Shown here piece after piece: positions 61,165-64,000 of a stretch of DNA of 64,000 bases. This stretch comes from Semisulcospira habei. Its lineage: Eukaryota; Mollusca; Gastropoda; Semisulcospiridae. The stretch is from the NCBI GenBank assembly GCA_036245525.1, contig BTPG01000005.1:114136466-114200465 (forward strand). Direction: 5' to 3'. A program made the translations under genes and the position numbers. The notes below the pieces were generated by a model. The model saw nothing but the letters and a program-made list of their open reading frames with translations. It searched no databases and was not told the DNA's origin. The first letter of the stretch is position 1; every line of letters begins with the position of its first letter.

Positions 61165-61390
61165 ACCCACACTGGCTGTCTCCCTAGACCGCTACCGTGG
61201 AAATTTGGGAGTTAACCCATTTAAGCCCATGGCCAAAGTGTAGACATTTTAGTCGTGTCACCTAACAACTATTTACCCGCTGCAAGAGATGGATCGACCA
61301 TGATAATTCAAGGGCAGTGTCAGATTTGATTGGCGCCTGACGGCGCCAAGCTAATCTGGCACTATCCTTGAATTATCATGGTCGATCTAG
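61165..61390. mobile_element. Family G left arm, then family C element
   Basis: CCCACACTGGCTGTCTCCCT (61168) is a lone G arm. TTAACCCATTTAAGCCCATG (61212) opens a C element. GGATCGACCATGATAATTCA faces TGAATTATCATGGTCGATC around TTGGCGCCTGACGGCGCCAA. The right outer part is missing. Confidence 0.82.
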
Positions 61391-61863
61391 TGCGCTGGAC
61401 ACCAAATCGTGGCCAAAAACATATTCACAGAACTCCACAAACAGTGCAAGCTGCCTTTCCCCAGAGTATCTTCAAAACGCAAGATTGCGGCCTGCAATAA
61501 TATTTTCTATTTCCATACGGTAATGAGCCCACAGATCGCTAAAAATATGCAAGGATGATTACAGTATTTTCGTCCACGAGTAACGGGTTCCACATTGCGG
61601 ATGTTTTCGTTCATGGCGCACTACTGCTGAAAACACATACAACAGCCACAACAAGCACCACAGCAAAATTACAGCGCCGACAGACCGTTCCCATAACAAT
61701 CATCCCTTGCACTTGCAAGCCGGACACTACAATAGACTGGCACGGTCGTGTCGTAACAGGTCGTAACAGCGCCGGTGCAGTCAGTCTGTCGCTGCCTCGG
61801 GCCACGTGCAACGCACGCGACACATCGATATATATGCTCGTGACAGGCACGAGGTCCCCGCCT
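61391..61863. other. No recognised gene
   Basis: Unique-looking. A frame of about 125 codons runs into the adjacent family A hairpin and is probably chance. Confidence 0.4.
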
Positions 61864-61929
61864 GCAAAAGGCATGGATTCTCATGAGCCCCTGCTGTCGC
61901 AGGGGATCATGAGAATCCATGCCTCTTGC
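61864..61929. repeat. Family A hairpin with paired change
   Basis: GCAAAAGGCATGGATTCTCA faces TGAGAATCCATGCCTCTTGC. ATGGATT/AATCCAT is paired, while AAAAGG/CCTCTT is not. Confidence 0.9.
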
Positions 61930-62100
61930 TAACGCACATCTGTCTTGCAGTTCATCATGAGAGTCTATGCCTCTGGCAAACTACGGATTGCATCAATCTG
62001 CATCCTGCTGCATGAGAATACACGCTTCTTGTTGCAAGCTCGTATCAACTCCAGATGCAGGGGCCCATGAGGCTCTATGCCTGTTGCTGGCTGGGCCGAC
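61930..62100. repeat. Cluster of family A arm fragments
   Basis: TCATGAGAGTCTATGCCTCT (61953), GCATGAGAATACACGCTTCT (62010) and GGCCCATGAGGCTCTATGCC (62062) are three right arms in the same direction. Confidence 0.6.
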
Positions 62101-62399
62101 CGGTCGGCGCCGTGCACCTCCTCGGACTGAGGTTTGTGGACTTGGTGTGCACAGCTCGCGACAGGCACGGAGAACGAGCTGCGCACGCTCAAGCCTAATC
62201 AAGAACAGGAAGTTGATAGGCCAAGATTCCCAGACAATGTGTATTTTCTTCCAAGAATCTGTCTGTGATATCCGCGCCTACGTAACTGTGAATTTCAAAA
62301 GAGTCTTTCAAATGGTTCACGTGTAAACCGTACTTTAGTCACTTGGTAATGAAAATAATCCTGGCTGCCGCCGGCTGATCATAAAAAAAATCAAGAACA
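62101..62399. other. No recognised feature
   Basis: Unique-looking sequence. Confidence 0.4.
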
Positions 62400-62450
62400 G
62401 GATGGGTGTCGGTAGTGGTTTGAGTCCCGATGAATCCTGCAGGGTTAACA
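62400..62450. repeat. Family B remnant
   Basis: GGGTGTCGGTAGTGGTTTGA then GTCCCGATGAATCCTGCAGG, joined directly to GTTAA. Right arm lost. Confidence 0.6.
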
Positions 62451-62506
62451 CACAAAGGCAATATGTTTGTCCAGGTCGGTTACGCTGTTTTCACGACTTG
62501 AATACA

Positions 62507-62712
62507 CTCAACCCCACGGCCCCATTTCACACATTTTGGAGGTGGTATCTAACGACTATGTACCAGTTGTAGGAGGTGGATCGATCATGATAATTCAAGG
62601 GTAGTGCCTGATAAGCTTGGCGTCTTTAGGTGTCAAGCTCATCTGACACTACCCTTGAATTATCATGATCAATCCATCTCCTGCTGAAGGCCGTTGGGGC
62701 TAAATAGGTTAA
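62507..62712. mobile_element. Family C element, full length
   Basis: TCAACCCCACGGCCCCATTT opens and GGGGCTAAATAGGTTAA closes. GTGCCTGATAAGCTTGGCGT faces TGTCAAGCTCATCTGACACT around CTTTAGG. GGCGTC/GGTGTC breaks the usual GGCGCC symmetry. Confidence 0.85.
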
Positions 62713-63077
62713 CAAATTTCCTTATTCGTTCTCGACTTGGAGAGAACTGATTTTTGCACCTATCAGGAATCTTATTTTTACGCTTACGCCTATCAGGTGC
62801 ATGATCTGAACATTCAATATTCATAGTCGCCGCAAGTCCAATCTAAAGCAAGCTAACAGGCTCAAACTGTTGGACAGTGTTTCAATATTTCAGACGGAGT
62901 AGATTCTCGATCGACAGACCTGCAACCTCCCGCTGTAAGATGGCCCTGTCATCCTTAAACTCGGCTAATCCAATCATTTAGTGGCAAGTCCACGACTGTC
63001 AATAAAGAACAGCAAACTCTTACACAAATCATTCAGCACGTCGTCATGACGCCGCTTACCTTCGCAAATACGCAAAA
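62713..63077. other. No recognised feature
   Basis: CACCTATCAGGAATCTTATT and GCCTATCAGGTGCATGATCT (62758, 62788) are a short repeat. Nothing else. Confidence 0.4.
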
Positions 63078-63155
63078 GTGCCTCGGGCCGGTGTTGGCTC
63101 GCGCACGGTAGTGCGCAGGTCAACGGCGGCCAACGCCGGCCCGAAGACCTTTAGC
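63078..63155. repeat. Family N palindrome, GC-rich
   Basis: GCCTCGGGCCGGTGTTGGCT faces GGCCAACGCCGGCCCGAAGA. Confidence 0.7.
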
Positions 63156-63711
63156 GCAATGGCTTCTAATGGACTTGTGTTAATACACCTCTCATCATAC
63201 CCGTAGTTCCCACAGCGCACAGTGCTGCAGACCTTCTCCGCCATCAATTGAAAGCATGAACTGTATTTGACCATTACTGAGACAATCAGCTATCAAAAAC
63301 ATTACAGTTAAGGTGGTTGAATTTCAACGTACGTTGCCACCGCTGACTCCTTCTAGTGGAGACTGACGCTCTTATTTAGCGCCATTTTCCAGAGCGATGT
63401 ACACTAAACTGAGGACATACCGCAATCATCGCCAAAGATGATGTCAAAGACAGGACATCTAAATCCAGTGTAAATGCTCCGTCAGTCTCAAGGGTCCCTT
63501 GTGCTAACAAAAACTGAGCAACGGACGGAGTGTTTATGTATATCCTGGTCCCCAATACAATATGACGAAGTGAATAGCCACAATCAAACGAATCAGTCAA
63601 GTTCCGACGTCTCAGCCACTTCTAGCGTTCTAAAGAGTCGCAGCAATACTCTTGGTGGCTCCCCCTCGGGTCTGATGATGATAACGAGGTCGAGCATTGC
63701 CAGCAAGAGAC
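63156..63711. other. No recognised gene
   Basis: Unique-looking sequence. No exon recognised. Confidence 0.4.
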
Positions 63712-63759
63712 ACATATTCTCATGAGCCCCTGCAGCTAGTGAGAATCTATTCCTCATGC
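63712..63759. repeat. Family A hairpin, centre lost
   Basis: GCAAGAGACACATATTCTCA faces GTGAGAATCTATTCCTCATG. Confidence 0.65.
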
Positions 63760-63904
63760 AGACGGAAGGGTGTGGATTTGAAGGGTCACGACGACAAAAT
63801 AATGTCAAAACTGAGCCGGTTTCCGGCGCCCGTTGATGGTGTCCCGAAGTATCACAGGAACTCACAAAAGGTCTCTCGCCGTAACAGGGGTCAGTGGCAT
63901 GACT

Positions 63905-64000
63905 GGGCTTAGTACTGCGCAAGCCACTAAGCGAGGTGTTCCGCTGTAAAGGATCACCTTGCTTAGTGGCTTGCGCTGGACTAAGCTCACTCACGCAACC
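63905..64000. repeat. Family H hairpin, reaches the window end
   Basis: GGGCTTAGTACTGCGCAAGC and CACTAAGCGAGGTGTTCCGC face GGATCACCTTGCTTAGTGGC and TTGCGCTGGACTAAGC. The GAGCTCA.. outer part is followed by CTCACGCAACC at the edge. Confidence 0.85.

Overview
This is a stretch of animal nuclear DNA with almost no genes and a very high density of small transposons and simple repeats. Signs of a eukaryote are non-LTR retrotransposon remnants, tRNA-derived SINEs with pol III A and B boxes, long (GA)n, (CA)n and (TG)n microsatellites, and a coding exon ending in a consensus splice donor. The SINE ends (TGCTCGGCGTTAAACCC type), the LINE tails and the mass of palindromic elements suggest a lophotrochozoan, most likely a gastropod mollusc. 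That is inference from style; no gene here identifies a species.

The dominant content is short palindromic elements (about 60-220 bp). I label the families by an arm motif. A: GCAAGAGGCATAGAT. B: GGTAGCGGTTTTTGTCGCG. C: AATTCAAGGGTAGTGCC. D: AGTTCAAGGGTGGTGCC. E: GACGTGCCGCATCCGG. F: GCTGGTCTGTGATT. G: GGTTGTCTCCCTCGATTCGC. H: GCCACTAAGCAAGGTGCTCC. I: GGAAAAGACGCGT. J: AACTCCCAGAACTAAATGAC. K: GTTAGTTTATTTTCTGTTAA. L: AAAGCCAGTTTGTCTATTTT. M: ACTGACGAGCAAAAGAAATG. N: GGTCTTCGGGCC. P: AAGTTACGTTTTCGCCGAAC. S: AAGAAAGAAACACGCTTAG. Families A-E and J (and I at one end) stop at TTAA followed by C(C/T)C(A/T)TT or close to it, the layout expected of piggyBac-type miniature elements. The other families do not show TTAA ends.

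Layout. 0-16 kb: scattered palindromes, a 7-fold amplified half-palindrome (111-480), two SINE pieces and a LINE 3' end (14.8-15.2 kb). 16-19 kb: a decayed 43-bp satellite with a young subarray, then a full tRNA-SINE. 19-31 kb: palindromes, two copies of the piggyBac-style A family in tandem fragments, AT-rich unique DNA, a 90-bp tandem array. 31.4-34.7 kb: a 33-copy G-run minisatellite. 35-38 kb: a 55-bp tandem array and palindromes. 38.2-42.7 kb: a decayed LINE and a smaller retroelement bracketed by three (GA)n tracts, with a nest of palindromes inside the LINE. 43-50 kb: mosaic palindrome clusters and a Harbinger-like MITE. 51.7-52.3 kb: a PIF/Harbinger remnant that still encodes a transposase-like N-terminus. 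53-64 kb: more palindromes, a LINE 3' end, and the only plausible host exon (58,636-59,160, minus strand), a low-complexity protein start of unknown identity.

The observation I rate highest is that the two arms of individual palindromes change together. Many copies carry private substitutions present in both arms, so base pairing is kept, and families C and D differ mainly at paired sites. This points to arm-to-arm copying or to a constraint on the hairpin. No operons or interacting gene sets are present.
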